Assembly: GCA_003217735.2 (NCBI GenBank)
Contig: CP031587.1
Coordinates: forward strand, 116,237-180,236
Direction: 5' to 3'
Length of the DNA stretch: 64,000 bases
Origin: Marinibacterium anthonyi
GTDB lineage: Bacteria > Pseudomonadota > Alphaproteobacteria > Rhodobacterales > Rhodobacteraceae
Positions 24,521-33,549 of this stretch are shown here, in pieces. The position numbers and the translations under genes are program-made. A model generated the notes under the pieces. It saw only the letters and a program-made list of their open reading frames with translations, was not told where the DNA came from and did no database searches. Positions within the stretch are counted from its first letter, which is position 1. Each line of letters starts with the position of its first letter.

Positions 24521-25062
24521 TCCTGCAGCGTCGCCTGGATGCACAGCGGATAGCCATAGCCCCAGCGCCACGGCAGCAGGGTGCAGGGCCCGCCGCCGAC
24601 GCGCACGGCGTCGAACATCGCACCGGCGATGGCGTCAAAGACCATCTGCACGCCTTCCTCGGACAGCCCGTACGCCTTTTGCAGGGCCGCGCTCTGGTCC
24701 GGGGCCGAAGCCCTGACGCAGGCGCTCAGCACCTTGTCGGCGGCGAGGCGGGCGTCATAGCTGGCTTCGGCCGTTGTCGCGTCGGGGTCGTGGTAGGCCC
24801 GGTCATGGGCAAAGCAGCAGTCTTCCCAGGGCGGGCGATTGCCGTTGATCTCGGCAAACCCCGGGAAGGTCTCGGCGAAGAAGCTCCAGCCGACCGACAG
24901 GCCGCCGCTGCAGCCGTCGGTGGTGAATGGGGTCGGCGCGCGCCCCTTCATCACCGCCAGAAGCCGGTCGTGCTGGCCGATCTCCAGCTTGTGGATCAAC
25001 CCCTCCTGCGCCTGCGCGGCGCCCGCGCAGACCAACAGGCCCGCCAGCAGCGCCTTATGCAT
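24517..25062 (-). CDS. Secreted phospholipase A2-like protein
   Basis: A 181-residue exported protein with a Sec signal peptide (KALLAGLLVCAGAAQA, cleavage near residue 19). The motif DGCSGGLS followed by WEDCCFAHDRAYH recalls the Ca-binding and catalytic CC-x2-HD pair of phospholipase A2, with several further cysteines that could form disulfides. The enzyme would release fatty acids from phospholipids in the periplasm or outside the cell. The ATG at 25062 lies within the last codons of the phosphodiesterase gene, giving an 8-base overlap. It is convergent with and overlaps the DUF2478 stop by a few bases. Confidence 0.72.
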   Translation of the reverse strand: MHKALLAGLLVCAGAAQAQEGLIHKLEIGQHDRLLAVMKGRAPTPFTTDGCSGGLSVGWSFFAETFPGFAEINGNRPPWEDCCFAHDRAYHDPDATTAEASYDARLAADKVLSACVRASAPDQSAALQKAYGLSEEGVQMVFDAIAGAMFDAVRVGGGPCTLLPWRWGYGYPLCIQATLQD

Positions 25063-26908
25063 CGCGTTCCTCGGCCACCAGGTCGACACCCCGGCCCAGC
25101 CGGAACCGGTCGCCCAGCCACAGCAGAAGCCGTTCCGCCGTGGACAGATCGTTGCGCGCGTCCATCACCTGGCGGGCCAGCGCCGGTTCATTGGTGATCA
25201 GCCCGTCGACCCCCATCGAGATCATGCGCGACATGGTCGGCGCGTCGTCCACCGTCCAGACGTACAGCTTCTGGCCCCGGTCATGCGCGCGGTCGATCAG
25301 CGAAACCGACACCTGCCCGGTGTTCACCGCCAGGAAATCCGCCTGCAGACCCGACAGGTCCCCGATCGCCGTTGCCGCCAGAATGCCCGACGTCCAGTCG
25401 GGCCGAAGCGCCTGCATCTTGCGCACGCCCGGCAGCTTCAGCGACATGACGGCGATGGAATTGCCCATGTCCAGGCTGTCGACGATATCGGCCACCTTCT
25501 GTTCCAGCGCGACGTCGTGGCCGTAGTATTTCAGCTCGATGATCACCTGGCCATCGCGGGCCTTCGCCAGTTCCAGCACCTGGCGCAGGGTCGGCGTGCG
25601 CTGATCGGCGTAATCGGGACCGAACCAGCTGCCGATGTCGATCCCGGCGATGTCCTCCATCGTCGAATCCCAGACCTTCAACGGGTTGCCGCCAAGCTTC
25701 ATGAAATCGCTGTCATGGGCGACGACGACTTCGCCGTCCGCGGTTTCCTGCACGTCGATCTCGACCCAGTCCGCATGGTCGTCCAGCGCCTTTTCGACCG
25801 AGGCCATGGTGTTTTCCGGCCGCGACGCAGCGGCGCCCCGGTGGGCGATGATCTCGACCGTGCGCACGGCGGTGACCCGGTCCAGCCGGTCCAGCGTCGC
25901 GTCAAGGCCGCCACCGGCGACGCCCAGCACCACCAGCAGCACCGCCGCGACGGCGAAGGCGCGGTAGGGGCTGGCGTGGTCCTTGGCGGGGGGCGGCACC
26001 TCGCCCGTGCGGCGGGTGTAGGCATCGAACAGCAGGACCGACAGCGCCCCGTAACCCCAGGCGGAAATCACCGCATCGGCCAGCAGCCAAAGCCCCAGGA
26101 TGACGACCGAGGCCATGGCGACAAGGCCCAGGTCGTCGCCGAACAGCGCATAGGCGCCAGAGGACAGCAGCCCCACGAACAGGGTCAGCGCGGTCTTCAG
26201 CACCCATAGCAGAACGCCCCACCCGGCGGTGCGCCCCACCAATCCGCTGCGCGCGCCGTGCATCATGTCGGCACTGTCGCGGAAGGCGGCGGATGGCGGT
26301 GTGCGGCGGAACAGCACAAGGTGCAGCGCGATCGACCATGAGGTCAGGCGCATCAGCAGGACGATGGCCAGCGCCAGCAGGATGATCCCGATCGCAATGC
26401 TTGTGATCACGAATTCCGGCGGGTGGTAGGTGAGGTAATAGTTGATGTCGTAATCCGACAGCACCAGCAGCCACAACCCCCCCGCCACGGCCACAAAGGG
26501 CAGCGACAGGGCCAGCACCCGCAGGGTCAGCAGGGCCCCGAACCGGAACAGCGCCGAAAAGCGCCGCGTCACCAGCCCGAGGCCGGAGGCCAGAACCGAG
26601 ATCATGCCGCCGCCCTGCCGGATCGTATGGGTCATCAGCGTCACGTCCAGCACCGCCGACACGATGCCCAGGCCCGCCAGCACCAGCAGCCCCGCCGCCC
26701 CCGCGGGGGTCAGCAGGAAGGACGCGATGTCCTGGTCTGTCAGCGCGCTTTGGTCCGATGTCGCGATGGCCAGCGACAGCAGCAGCCCCATCAGCGGAAC
26801 GAAAATCGCCGCCGCGATCAGGCGGACGGCGAAATGGATGGCGGTAAACGGCGCCAGCCGGTGCAGGGCCGTGCGATAGGCGGCCAGCGGAGAGATTGCG
26901 TCGGACAT
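25055..26908 (-). CDS. Glycerophosphodiester phosphodiesterase with N-terminal membrane domain
   Basis: A 617-residue protein. Roughly the first 330 residues hold several membrane helices of the GPDPase-type membrane domain. The C-terminal 260 residues are a GDPD catalytic barrel with HRGAAASRPENT, the metal-binding EIDVQ pair and the second histidine in VVAHDSDF. It hydrolyses glycerophosphodiesters to glycerol-3-phosphate and an alcohol. Overlap with the phospholipase A2-like gene suggests a two-step phospholipid breakdown: fatty acids removed first, then the head group. No phosphate-starvation (PHO) box was recognised upstream. Confidence 0.9.
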   Translation of the reverse strand: MSDAISPLAAYRTALHRLAPFTAIHFAVRLIAAAIFVPLMGLLLSLAIATSDQSALTDQDIASFLLTPAGAAGLLVLAGLGIVSAVLDVTLMTHTIRQGGGMISVLASGLGLVTRRFSALFRFGALLTLRVLALSLPFVAVAGGLWLLVLSDYDINYYLTYHPPEFVITSIAIGIILLALAIVLLMRLTSWSIALHLVLFRRTPPSAAFRDSADMMHGARSGLVGRTAGWGVLLWVLKTALTLFVGLLSSGAYALFGDDLGLVAMASVVILGLWLLADAVISAWGYGALSVLLFDAYTRRTGEVPPPAKDHASPYRAFAVAAVLLVVLGVAGGGLDATLDRLDRVTAVRTVEIIAHRGAAASRPENTMASVEKALDDHADWVEIDVQETADGEVVVAHDSDFMKLGGNPLKVWDSTMEDIAGIDIGSWFGPDYADQRTPTLRQVLELAKARDGQVIIELKYYGHDVALEQKVADIVDSLDMGNSIAVMSLKLPGVRKMQALRPDWTSGILAATAIGDLSGLQADFLAVNTGQVSVSLIDRAHDRGQKLYVWTVDDAPTMSRMISMGVDGLITNEPALARQVMDARNDLSTAERLLLWLGDRFRLGRGVDLVAEERDA

Positions 26909-26955
26909 TCCCGGACGTTAGCCGCCGCGCACGCCCTCGGGAAGCGCGAAAGCAA

Positions 26956-26977
26956 ACGGGGCCCCGAAGGGCCCCGT
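26956..26977 (-). terminator. Rho-independent terminator with UUCG loop, after the sugar ABC operon
   Basis: Read on the minus strand, ACGGGGCCC and GGGCCCCGT form a perfect 9-bp stem closed by a TTCG tetraloop, followed by TTTGCTTTCG. It starts four bases after the ATPase stop codon. Confidence 0.8.
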
Positions 26978-26980
26978 GGG

Positions 26981-28078
26981 TCACAGGATACGTTCGCCCG
27001 TGCCGGGAACAAAGTACGACACCTTGCCCAGATCGAACGCAAAGGTGTGATCCACGCCCGGCGCCGCCTGGGTGTCGGCGTGCAGCCGCGCGGTGACGTG
27101 CTTGCCGCCCAGCCGGGTCACCACGTAGGTGTCGGCCCCGGCGGGTTCGACGATTTCGACCCGGCAATCGGCCTGCTGGACGGTCTCGCCCGACCGGTAT
27201 CCCGGCTCGGCGATGTCCTCGGGGCGCAGGCCCAGGATGACGTCTTCGGGCAGGTTGCCGGCGCGGGGATCGGTCAGGACCATCGGCGCGCCACCGTCGC
27301 GGGCGATTTCCAGCGTGGTGCCGGAGGCATCGCGCCGCGCCTTGGCCGGGATCAGGTTCATCGCGGGCGAGCCCATGAAATCGGCGACGAACAGGTTGGC
27401 GGGCGTGTTGTAGATTTCCGCCGGGGTGCCGATCTGCTGGATCACGCCGCCCTTCATGACCACGATCTTGGTGGCCAGCGTCATCGCCTCGATCTGGTCG
27501 TGGGTCACGTAGACCATCGACGCGCCAAGGTTCTGGTGCAGCGACTTGATCTCGGTCCGCATCTCGACGCGCAGCTTGGCGTCAAGGTTCGACAGCGGCT
27601 CGTCGAACAGGAACAGCTTGGGGTCGCGCACCAGCGCCCGGCCCATCGCCACGCGCTGCCGCTGACCGCCGGACAGCTGACCGGGGCGCCGTTTCAGCAG
27701 CGGTTCGATCTGCAGCTGGCGGGCGACCTCGTTCAGCTTCTTTTCCTGCGTGGCCGCATCGACGCCGCGCACCTTCATGCCGAAGGTGATGTTCTTTGCC
27801 ACCGACATGGTCGGGTACAACGCGTAGGACTGGAACACCATGGCGATGTCGCGATCCTTGGGCGACACGTCGGTCATGTCCTGCCCGCCGATCCGAAGCG
27901 TGCCGCCAGAGATCGGTTCAAGCCCCGCGATGCAGTTCAGCAGCGTGGACTTGCCGCAGCCCGAAGGCCCGACCAGAACCAGGAAGTCGCCCGGTTCGAT
28001 CGAGACGTTGATGTCCTTGAGGATTTCGGTGGACCCATAGCTCTTGTACAGGTTCTGGATATCGAGGATCGGAGCCAT
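26981..28078 (-). CDS. Sugar ABC transporter ATP-binding protein, UgpC/MsiK type
   Basis: ATPase of 365 residues for a CUT1 sugar importer. Walker A GPSGCGKST, the VFQSYALYP Q-loop, signature LSGGQRQR and Walker B LFLFDEPLSNLD are all present, and the C-terminal TOBE-type regulatory domain follows from about residue 235. It energises the permeases encoded just upstream. The ATG at 28078 has AAAGGG at a good distance; a GTG at 28087 overlapping the permease stop is an alternative. Last gene of a four-gene operon. Confidence 0.92.
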   Translation of the reverse strand: MAPILDIQNLYKSYGSTEILKDINVSIEPGDFLVLVGPSGCGKSTLLNCIAGLEPISGGTLRIGGQDMTDVSPKDRDIAMVFQSYALYPTMSVAKNITFGMKVRGVDAATQEKKLNEVARQLQIEPLLKRRPGQLSGGQRQRVAMGRALVRDPKLFLFDEPLSNLDAKLRVEMRTEIKSLHQNLGASMVYVTHDQIEAMTLATKIVVMKGGVIQQIGTPAEIYNTPANLFVADFMGSPAMNLIPAKARRDASGTTLEIARDGGAPMVLTDPRAGNLPEDVILGLRPEDIAEPGYRSGETVQQADCRVEIVEPAGADTYVVTRLGGKHVTARLHADTQAAPGVDHTFAFDLGKVSYFVPGTGERIL

Positions 28079-28083
28079 CTCAC

Positions 28084-28971
28084 TCACCCTTTCACGGATC
28101 CGGCGGTCAGACCGCGGATGAAGTATTTGCCGGCGACGACGTAGACAAGAAGCGTGGGAAGGGCCGCGATGATCGCGGCGGCCATGTCCACGTTGTATTC
28201 CTTAACGCCCGTCGTCGAATTGACGATGTTGTTCAGTGCGACGGTCACCGGCTGTGTCCCGGCCGAGCTGAACGAGACGCCGAAGAGGTAGTCGTTCCAG
28301 ATCTGGGTGAACTGCCAGATCACGGAGACCACGACGATCGGCGCCGACAGCGGCAGGAAGATCGACCAGAAGATCCGCAGGAACCCGGCGCCGTCGACCT
28401 TTGCGGCCTTCACCAGTTCCACCGGGATCGTCACGTAGTAGTTGCGGAAGAACAGCGTGGTGAAGCCGATGCCATAGATCACGTGGACAAAGATCAGCCC
28501 CGGGATCGTGCCGGCGATGCCCAGCAGCCCCAGCAGCCGCGCCATCGGCAGCAGCACCACCTGGAACGGGATGAAGCAGCCGAACAGCAGCATGGCAAAG
28601 ACCACGTTGGCGCCGCGGAACCGCCACTGCGCGATGACGTAGCCGTTGATCGCGCCCAGGAAGGTCGAGATCAGCACGCCGGGCACCGCGATGGTGACCG
28701 AATTCCAGAAGAACGGCTTTACGCCTTCGCACTGGATCCCGGTGCAGGCCTGCGACCAGGCCTTGGTCCAGGCGGCGAAGGTGACATCGCGCGGCAGCGC
28801 GATGAGGTCGCCGGTGCGGATCTCGTCCAGGCTCTTGAGCGAGGTCGTGACCATCACGAACAGCGGCATCAGGTAATAGAGCGCGAAGAGCCCCAGGATG
28901 ACATAGAGCCCCCAGCGCAGCGCGGTCTTGCCCGTGTTGCGGCGGGCGGGCGTATAGGTGACGTCAGTCAT
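28084..28971 (-). CDS. Sugar ABC transporter permease, MalG type
   Basis: Inner-membrane permease of 295 residues with about six hydrophobic segments and the MalG-type coupling region ELVKAAKVDGAGFLRIFWSIFLPLS. The segment FIPFQVVLLPMARLLG is also characteristic of CUT1 permeases. It overlaps the MalF-type gene by eight bases and the ATPase gene by a GTGA junction if the GTG start is used. Confidence 0.92.
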   Translation of the reverse strand: MTDVTYTPARRNTGKTALRWGLYVILGLFALYYLMPLFVMVTTSLKSLDEIRTGDLIALPRDVTFAAWTKAWSQACTGIQCEGVKPFFWNSVTIAVPGVLISTFLGAINGYVIAQWRFRGANVVFAMLLFGCFIPFQVVLLPMARLLGLLGIAGTIPGLIFVHVIYGIGFTTLFFRNYYVTIPVELVKAAKVDGAGFLRIFWSIFLPLSAPIVVVSVIWQFTQIWNDYLFGVSFSSAGTQPVTVALNNIVNSTTGVKEYNVDMAAAIIAALPTLLVYVVAGKYFIRGLTAGSVKG

Positions 28972-29836
28972 TTTTCGCCCTCAGTTCGGAATAGAGATAG
29001 GGAACCACGATGATGAAGATCACCATCATCATGACCATGGCCGAAGCCGCCGCCTGCCCCACGTCGCCGCGCGAGAACGCCATCGCGTACATGTAGGTGG
29101 CCGGAAGGTCCGTGGCGTACCCCGGACCGCCCCCCGTCAGGGCGATGACCAGGTCAAAGCTCTTGATGGCAAGGTGGGCCAGCACGATGAAGGCCGACAG
29201 GAAGATCGGCGCCATCGAGGGAATGATGATCGCGGTATAGACCCGCCAGGTGGGGATCCCGTCGATCTGGGCGGCGCGGATGATTTCGGTGTCGACGGAC
29301 CGCAGGCCGGCCAGGAACAGCGCCATGACAAAACCCGAGCTTTGCCAGATCGCCGCCAGCACGACGGTATAGATCGCCATGTCCGGGTTCACCAGCCAGT
29401 CGAACTTGAAATTCTCGAACCCCCAGCCCTGGACCATGGCCTGTACGCCCAGACCGGGGTTCAGGATCCATTTCCACGCGGTACCGGTGACGATCATCGA
29501 CAGCGCCATGGGATACAGATAGATCGTGCGGATTGCGCCTTCGACCCGGATCTGCTGGTCCAGCAGGATCGCCAGGATCAGGCCGAGGATCATCGATATC
29601 ACGATGAACATGCCGCCGAAGATGTAAAGGTTGGTCATCGCCGTGTCCCACCGGGGGGAGGCGAACAGCCGGTCGTACTGGATGAAGCCGACGATATCGT
29701 ACTTGGGCAGCAGCTTGGAGCGGGTGAGTGACACCCAGGCGGTCCAGCCAATGAAGCCGTAGACGAAGATCAGCACTGCGATAAAGCTGGGTGCCAGCAC
29801 GATCTTTGGCAAATGGGTTTCGAACCACCTGGCCAT
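28964..29836 (-). CDS. Sugar ABC transporter permease, MalF type
   Basis: Partner permease of 290 residues. Hydrophobic segments start with IVLAPSFIAVLIFVYGFIGW, and the coupling region EIIRAAQIDGIPTWRVYTAIIIPSMAP is typical of MalF/UgpA proteins. It lies after the binding-protein gene, separated by a 74-base region that contains a hairpin and a ribosome-binding site (AGGAG). Confidence 0.92.
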   Translation of the reverse strand: MARWFETHLPKIVLAPSFIAVLIFVYGFIGWTAWVSLTRSKLLPKYDIVGFIQYDRLFASPRWDTAMTNLYIFGGMFIVISMILGLILAILLDQQIRVEGAIRTIYLYPMALSMIVTGTAWKWILNPGLGVQAMVQGWGFENFKFDWLVNPDMAIYTVVLAAIWQSSGFVMALFLAGLRSVDTEIIRAAQIDGIPTWRVYTAIIIPSMAPIFLSAFIVLAHLAIKSFDLVIALTGGGPGYATDLPATYMYAMAFSRGDVGQAAASAMVMMMVIFIIVVPYLYSELRAKND

Positions 29837-29855
29837 GGTTTTCTCCTATTGAGGA

Positions 29856-29877
29856 CCCGCCCCGCAAGCGGGACGGG
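29856..29877 (-). other. Intercistronic stem-loop after the sugar-binding-protein gene
   Basis: CCCG-C-CCCGC and GCGGG-A-CGGG pair to give a GC-rich hairpin with a C/A mismatch, between the binding-protein stop and the MalF-type start on the minus strand. No clear T-tract follows. It matches the hairpins after the other three binding-protein genes in this window. Confidence 0.55.
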
Positions 29878-29910
29878 CCTGTTGTTGTCAGGATCGGGAT
29901 CCGAAGCGGA

Positions 29911-31152
29911 TTACATCGAGTTCGCGACGGCGTCGGCGAGCATCTGCACCGCGTCCTCGGACGACATGTCCGAGTTGAAATGCGCGGTCACGACGTCGGT
30001 GATCGCACCGGCCTGCGCGCCGCGCAGGGCCATGCCATGGGCATAGGAGGGCAGCAGCGACCCGTTCTCGGCCGAGGCCTTCATGTCCTTCGCCGACAGC
30101 TTGGCGCAATCGTCGAAGTCATCCAGCGGCACGTCGGTGCGGACCGGGATCGACCCCTTGTTCAGGTTGAACACCTTCTGGAAGCTGGGTCCGACGATCA
30201 GCTTGGCCAGCAGGTCCTGGCCTTCCTTCTTGTCTTCGCCGCTGACGTCGAACATCGCGAAGCTGTCGACGTTGTACAGGAACCCGCCGCCCGGCGTCGC
30301 GCCGCACAGGAAGTCCTGGCCCGGGACCTTGCCGGCGGCAAGGAATTCGCCCTTGGCCCAGTCGCCCATGATCTGGAAGGCGGCTTCGCCGTTCATGACC
30401 ATCGCGGTGGCCAGGTTCCAGTCACGGCCCGAGAAGTTGTCGTCGACAAAGCCGCGCAGGGTGCGCATCTGGTCGAAGACCTGGATCATCGTGTCCGACG
30501 TCAGCGCGTCGGGGTCCAGGTCGACCAGGGCCTTCTGGTAGAACTCCGGCCCGCCGACGCCCAGGACCACGGTTTCGAACACCGTCGCGTCCTGCCAGGC
30601 CTGACCGCCGTGGGCCAGCGGGATGATGCCCGCCGCCTTCAGCTTTTCGGCCGCGGCGTTGAATTCGTCCCAGGTGGTCGGCATCTCGATGCCGTTGTCC
30701 TCGAGAACCTGCTTGTTGGCCCAGATCCAGTCCACGCGGTGCACGTTGACCGGCGCGGCGCACCAGGTGCCGTCGCACTTCATGTGCTCGGCGATCTGGT
30801 CGGGCAGCACGTCGGCCCAGCCTTCGGCTTCGGCCACGTCCGAGATATCGGCCAGAACGCCTTCCTCGTACCATTCCTGGATCGCCGGGCCCTTCAGCTG
30901 GACGGCGGTGGGCGCATTGCCCGACAGGACGCGTGCGCGCAGCGCGGTCATCGCCGCGTCGCCGCCGCCACCCGCGACGGGCATGTCGGTCCAGGTGCCG
31001 CCGGCATCGGTGAATTCCTGCTGCAGCACGGCCACGGACTTGGCCTCGCCACCGGAGGTCCACCAATGCAGGACTTCGGCCTGCGGTTCGGCCAGTGCGC
31101 CGGATGCGCTCAGGGCAAAGGCGGAAATTGCCGCCAAGGCGGTATGTTTCAT
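29911..31152 (-). CDS. Sugar ABC transporter substrate-binding protein, glucose/mannose-type
   Basis: Periplasmic receptor of 413 residues. A Sec signal peptide (HTALAAISAFALSASGALA) ends near residue 22. The mature start EVLHWWTSGGEAKSVAVL and the segment LSGNAPTAVQLKGPAIQEW are like glucose/mannose receptors of the GtsA group. Gene order (receptor, MalF, MalG, ATPase) and the divergent two-component pair resemble the Pseudomonas gts-gltR/gtrS glucose locus, so glucose or mannose is the most likely ligand. The ATG at 31152 follows GGGAGG; a longer frame to 31236 adds no family-like sequence. Confidence 0.9.
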   Translation of the reverse strand: MKHTALAAISAFALSASGALAEPQAEVLHWWTSGGEAKSVAVLQQEFTDAGGTWTDMPVAGGGGDAAMTALRARVLSGNAPTAVQLKGPAIQEWYEEGVLADISDVAEAEGWADVLPDQIAEHMKCDGTWCAAPVNVHRVDWIWANKQVLEDNGIEMPTTWDEFNAAAEKLKAAGIIPLAHGGQAWQDATVFETVVLGVGGPEFYQKALVDLDPDALTSDTMIQVFDQMRTLRGFVDDNFSGRDWNLATAMVMNGEAAFQIMGDWAKGEFLAAGKVPGQDFLCGATPGGGFLYNVDSFAMFDVSGEDKKEGQDLLAKLIVGPSFQKVFNLNKGSIPVRTDVPLDDFDDCAKLSAKDMKASAENGSLLPSYAHGMALRGAQAGAITDVVTAHFNSDMSSEDAVQMLADAVANSM

Positions 31153-31285
31153 CTTGAGATCCTCCCGATCTGGCTGCCATGTGCGACAGCGAATGTAATG
31201 GCACGGATCCTGCTCTGGCGCCCGACCGTTCCGCAAGGGCCGGTGCCGGGACCTGACGCAGGGTGCGGGCAGAAATCAGAGCGAT

Positions 31286-31305
31286 CTGTTACAGGCTGTT
31301 ACAGG
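31286..31305. promoter_or_regulatory. Two perfect tandem 10-bp repeats, likely OmpR-type response-regulator site
   Basis: CTGTTACAGG is repeated without spacer at 31286-31295 and 31296-31305 in the 212-base divergent region between the sugar importer and the response-regulator gene. OmpR-family regulators bind head-to-tail half sites about one helical turn apart, which is exactly this arrangement. The site also makes a start upstream of it for the regulator gene unlikely. Confidence 0.65.
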
Positions 31306-31364
31306 CGCTATGCAATTGCTGCGGCAGCAGAATGATTGCTGCAGCGCGGAACGGGGAGAACGGG

Positions 31365-32102
31365 GTGAGCATCGCCAGGCTGCTGGTCGTGGACGACGAT
31401 ACCGAGATGCGCGGGATGATGACCCAGTTCCTGCACCGGCAGGGATTCATCGCCTTCGGCGCCGCCTCGATGACCGAAATCGAAGACGCGATGGAAGCCG
31501 GGCGGATCGACCTGATCCTGCTTGACGTGATGCTGGGCGATGAAAGCGGGATCGAGATCTGCGCCCGCCTGCGCCGCGAACAGGACGTGCCGATCATCAT
31601 GGTTTCGGCCCTGTCGGCCGATCACGACCGCATCGCGGGATACGAGGTCGGCGCCGACGATTACGTGGCCAAGCCCTTCAACCCCGACCTGCTGGTCGCC
31701 CGCGTCCGCGCCGTTCTGACCCGGACGCGGCGCACCGCCTCGCTGGTGCACCGCCGGCGCACCCGCCGGTTCCGGTTTGCCGGCTGGACCTATGACGCCA
31801 AGCGGGACGAGGTGATTTCCCCCGAAGGCTTCCAGGTGGCGCTGTCGCGGCGGGAAACCAAGCTGCTGCAGGCGCTGCTGGCCAATCCGCATATTCCGCT
31901 GACGCGCGAGGAGATCTCGGCCGCGCTGGATGTCACCGGCGACGGTTCACCGGGGGAAGAGGCGCAGGGCCGCGCCATCGACGTGCTGGTCGGCCGCCTG
32001 CGATCCAAGATCGAGAAGACGCCGAAGGATCCGCAGATGCTGCGCACCGAACGCGGTGTCGGCTATGTCTTTGCCGTCGACGTGACCGCGGAGGAAACGT
32101 GA
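31365..32102 (+). CDS. Response regulator, OmpR family
   Basis: DNA-binding response regulator of 245 residues. The receiver domain has the acidic pocket VVDDD, phosphoacceptor Asp54 in LILLDVMLG and Lys103 in VAKPF. The C-terminal winged helix begins near residue 140 and ends with RTERGVGYVFAVD. The start is GTG at 31365, with GGGGAGA just upstream; an ATG at 31332 or a GTG at 31263 would add residues outside the family and would cover the repeat at 31286. Its stop overlaps the kinase start. It probably controls the divergent sugar importer. Confidence 0.92.
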   Translation: MSIARLLVVDDDTEMRGMMTQFLHRQGFIAFGAASMTEIEDAMEAGRIDLILLDVMLGDESGIEICARLRREQDVPIIMVSALSADHDRIAGYEVGADDYVAKPFNPDLLVARVRAVLTRTRRTASLVHRRRTRRFRFAGWTYDAKRDEVISPEGFQVALSRRETKLLQALLANPHIPLTREEISAALDVTGDGSPGEEAQGRAIDVLVGRLRSKIEKTPKDPQMLRTERGVGYVFAVDVTAEET

Positions 32103-33541
32103 GCCGCCCGTCGCTCAGCCTGCGCATGTCGGGGACGCTGGTGCTGGCGGTGGCGGTGCTGACCGGGGTGGCGACGGCCGGTATCTGGGCCATGTCGCAG
32201 GCCCGCTGGGCCGCCCACCTGGACCGGGCGCAGCGCACCGGCATCCTGCTTTATGACACGCTGACCCGCGACGCGCCCCTGCCCGAGGGCGTGACCGTCA
32301 CGCTGCTGACCCCCGAGGAAAGCGCACAGGTCGAACGGGGCGATTTCGCGGCCGCCGCGGGCCTTGCGAACCCGGTCTACGTCACCATCGCCCCGCTTCT
32401 GCCGGACGCCACCGGCGGCCCGGGCCTGTCGCTGGCCGTGGTGTCGGACGAATTGCAGTACCGGGTGGCCGAGCTGCCCTCGCGCCCCGGTCAGCGCCCG
32501 TCGGAAACCTTGGGCCAGCTGACCCGCCAGATGGCGCGCTATTGCAGCCATCCCCGGATCATCGCACGCCCCGGCGTCGGCGATTGGCGCCGTGTGGCGG
32601 CGCCGGGGATCTGGGGCTGCGACGCCGCGCCCGCCGACCTGCGCCTGCCGGCGGCCATCGCGGGGCTGGTGGTGCTGGCGGTGCTTTTCACGCTGGTCGC
32701 CAATACCGCCGCGCTGTTCGCCGGGTTCGCCCGCGCGCTTGGCACCCGCAAGCGGCTTGGCGGCCCCGAAAGCTATGACGCCGAAGGCCCGGCCGAACTG
32801 CGCGCGATCGTCGACGCGGTGAACACCTACCTTGAGGCCGAACGCGACCAGCTGGCCCAACGCGCCGTGGTGCTGTCGGGCGTCAGCCACGACCTGGGCA
32901 CGCCCGCCACGCGCCTGCGCCTGCGCAGCGCCCTGATCGAGGACCAGGCCCTGCGCACGAAGTTCGAGACCGACATCGACCGGATGACCGCGATCATCGA
33001 AAGCGCGCTGACCTACACCCGCGCCGAGCTGAACGTCGAGGATCCGCGCAAGCTGTCGCTGTCGGCGCTGGTCGAAGCGCTGGTCGACGATTACCAGGAC
33101 CTTGGCCATCCGGTCACCCTGGCCAGCGTCGAACCGATGGTGGTGCGCGGCGGCCAGTCGCTGTTCACCTCGCGGCGCGGGGCGCATGTGGTCGAAGGCG
33201 GACACCGCGTGATCGTCACCGCCCGGCCCGTGTCGATCCAGCGCGCGGTGTCCAACCTGGTGGACAATGCGCTGAAATACGGGCGGCGGGCCGAAGTGCA
33301 CCTTCAGGCGACGTCCGAAATGGCGACGATCATGGTCGAGGACGAAAGCGGCATCCGGTCCACCGACGAGATCGAGGCGCTGATGGCCCCGTTCCGACGC
33401 GGCGCCAATGCAAGGTCAAGCGACGGGTTCGGCCTGGGCCTGAGCATCGTGTCGACCATCGCGATGATGCACGGCGGCGCGCTGCGGTTCGAAACCGCGC
33501 CGCACGGGCTGCGCGCGGTCTTTACCATCAGCCGGGGGTGA
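32099..33541 (+). CDS. Sensor histidine kinase
   Basis: Membrane kinase of 480 residues paired with the regulator at 31365. The first membrane helix is at about 10-30 and the second at about 180-205, enclosing a periplasmic sensor of about 150 residues. HAMP-like sequence follows, then the phosphoacceptor helix with His264 in SGVSHDLGTPATRLRLR, and the ATPase domain with NLVDNALKYG and GFGLGLSIV. The H-box reads HDLGTPAT, where most relatives have HDLRTPLT, a departure at two conserved positions. The start is GTG, overlapping the regulator stop. Confidence 0.9.
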   Translation: MSRPSLSLRMSGTLVLAVAVLTGVATAGIWAMSQARWAAHLDRAQRTGILLYDTLTRDAPLPEGVTVTLLTPEESAQVERGDFAAAAGLANPVYVTIAPLLPDATGGPGLSLAVVSDELQYRVAELPSRPGQRPSETLGQLTRQMARYCSHPRIIARPGVGDWRRVAAPGIWGCDAAPADLRLPAAIAGLVVLAVLFTLVANTAALFAGFARALGTRKRLGGPESYDAEGPAELRAIVDAVNTYLEAERDQLAQRAVVLSGVSHDLGTPATRLRLRSALIEDQALRTKFETDIDRMTAIIESALTYTRAELNVEDPRKLSLSALVEALVDDYQDLGHPVTLASVEPMVVRGGQSLFTSRRGAHVVEGGHRVIVTARPVSIQRAVSNLVDNALKYGRRAEVHLQATSEMATIMVEDESGIRSTDEIEALMAPFRRGANARSSDGFGLGLSIVSTIAMMHGGALRFETAPHGLRAVFTISRG

Positions 33542-33549
33542 CCCGTGGA

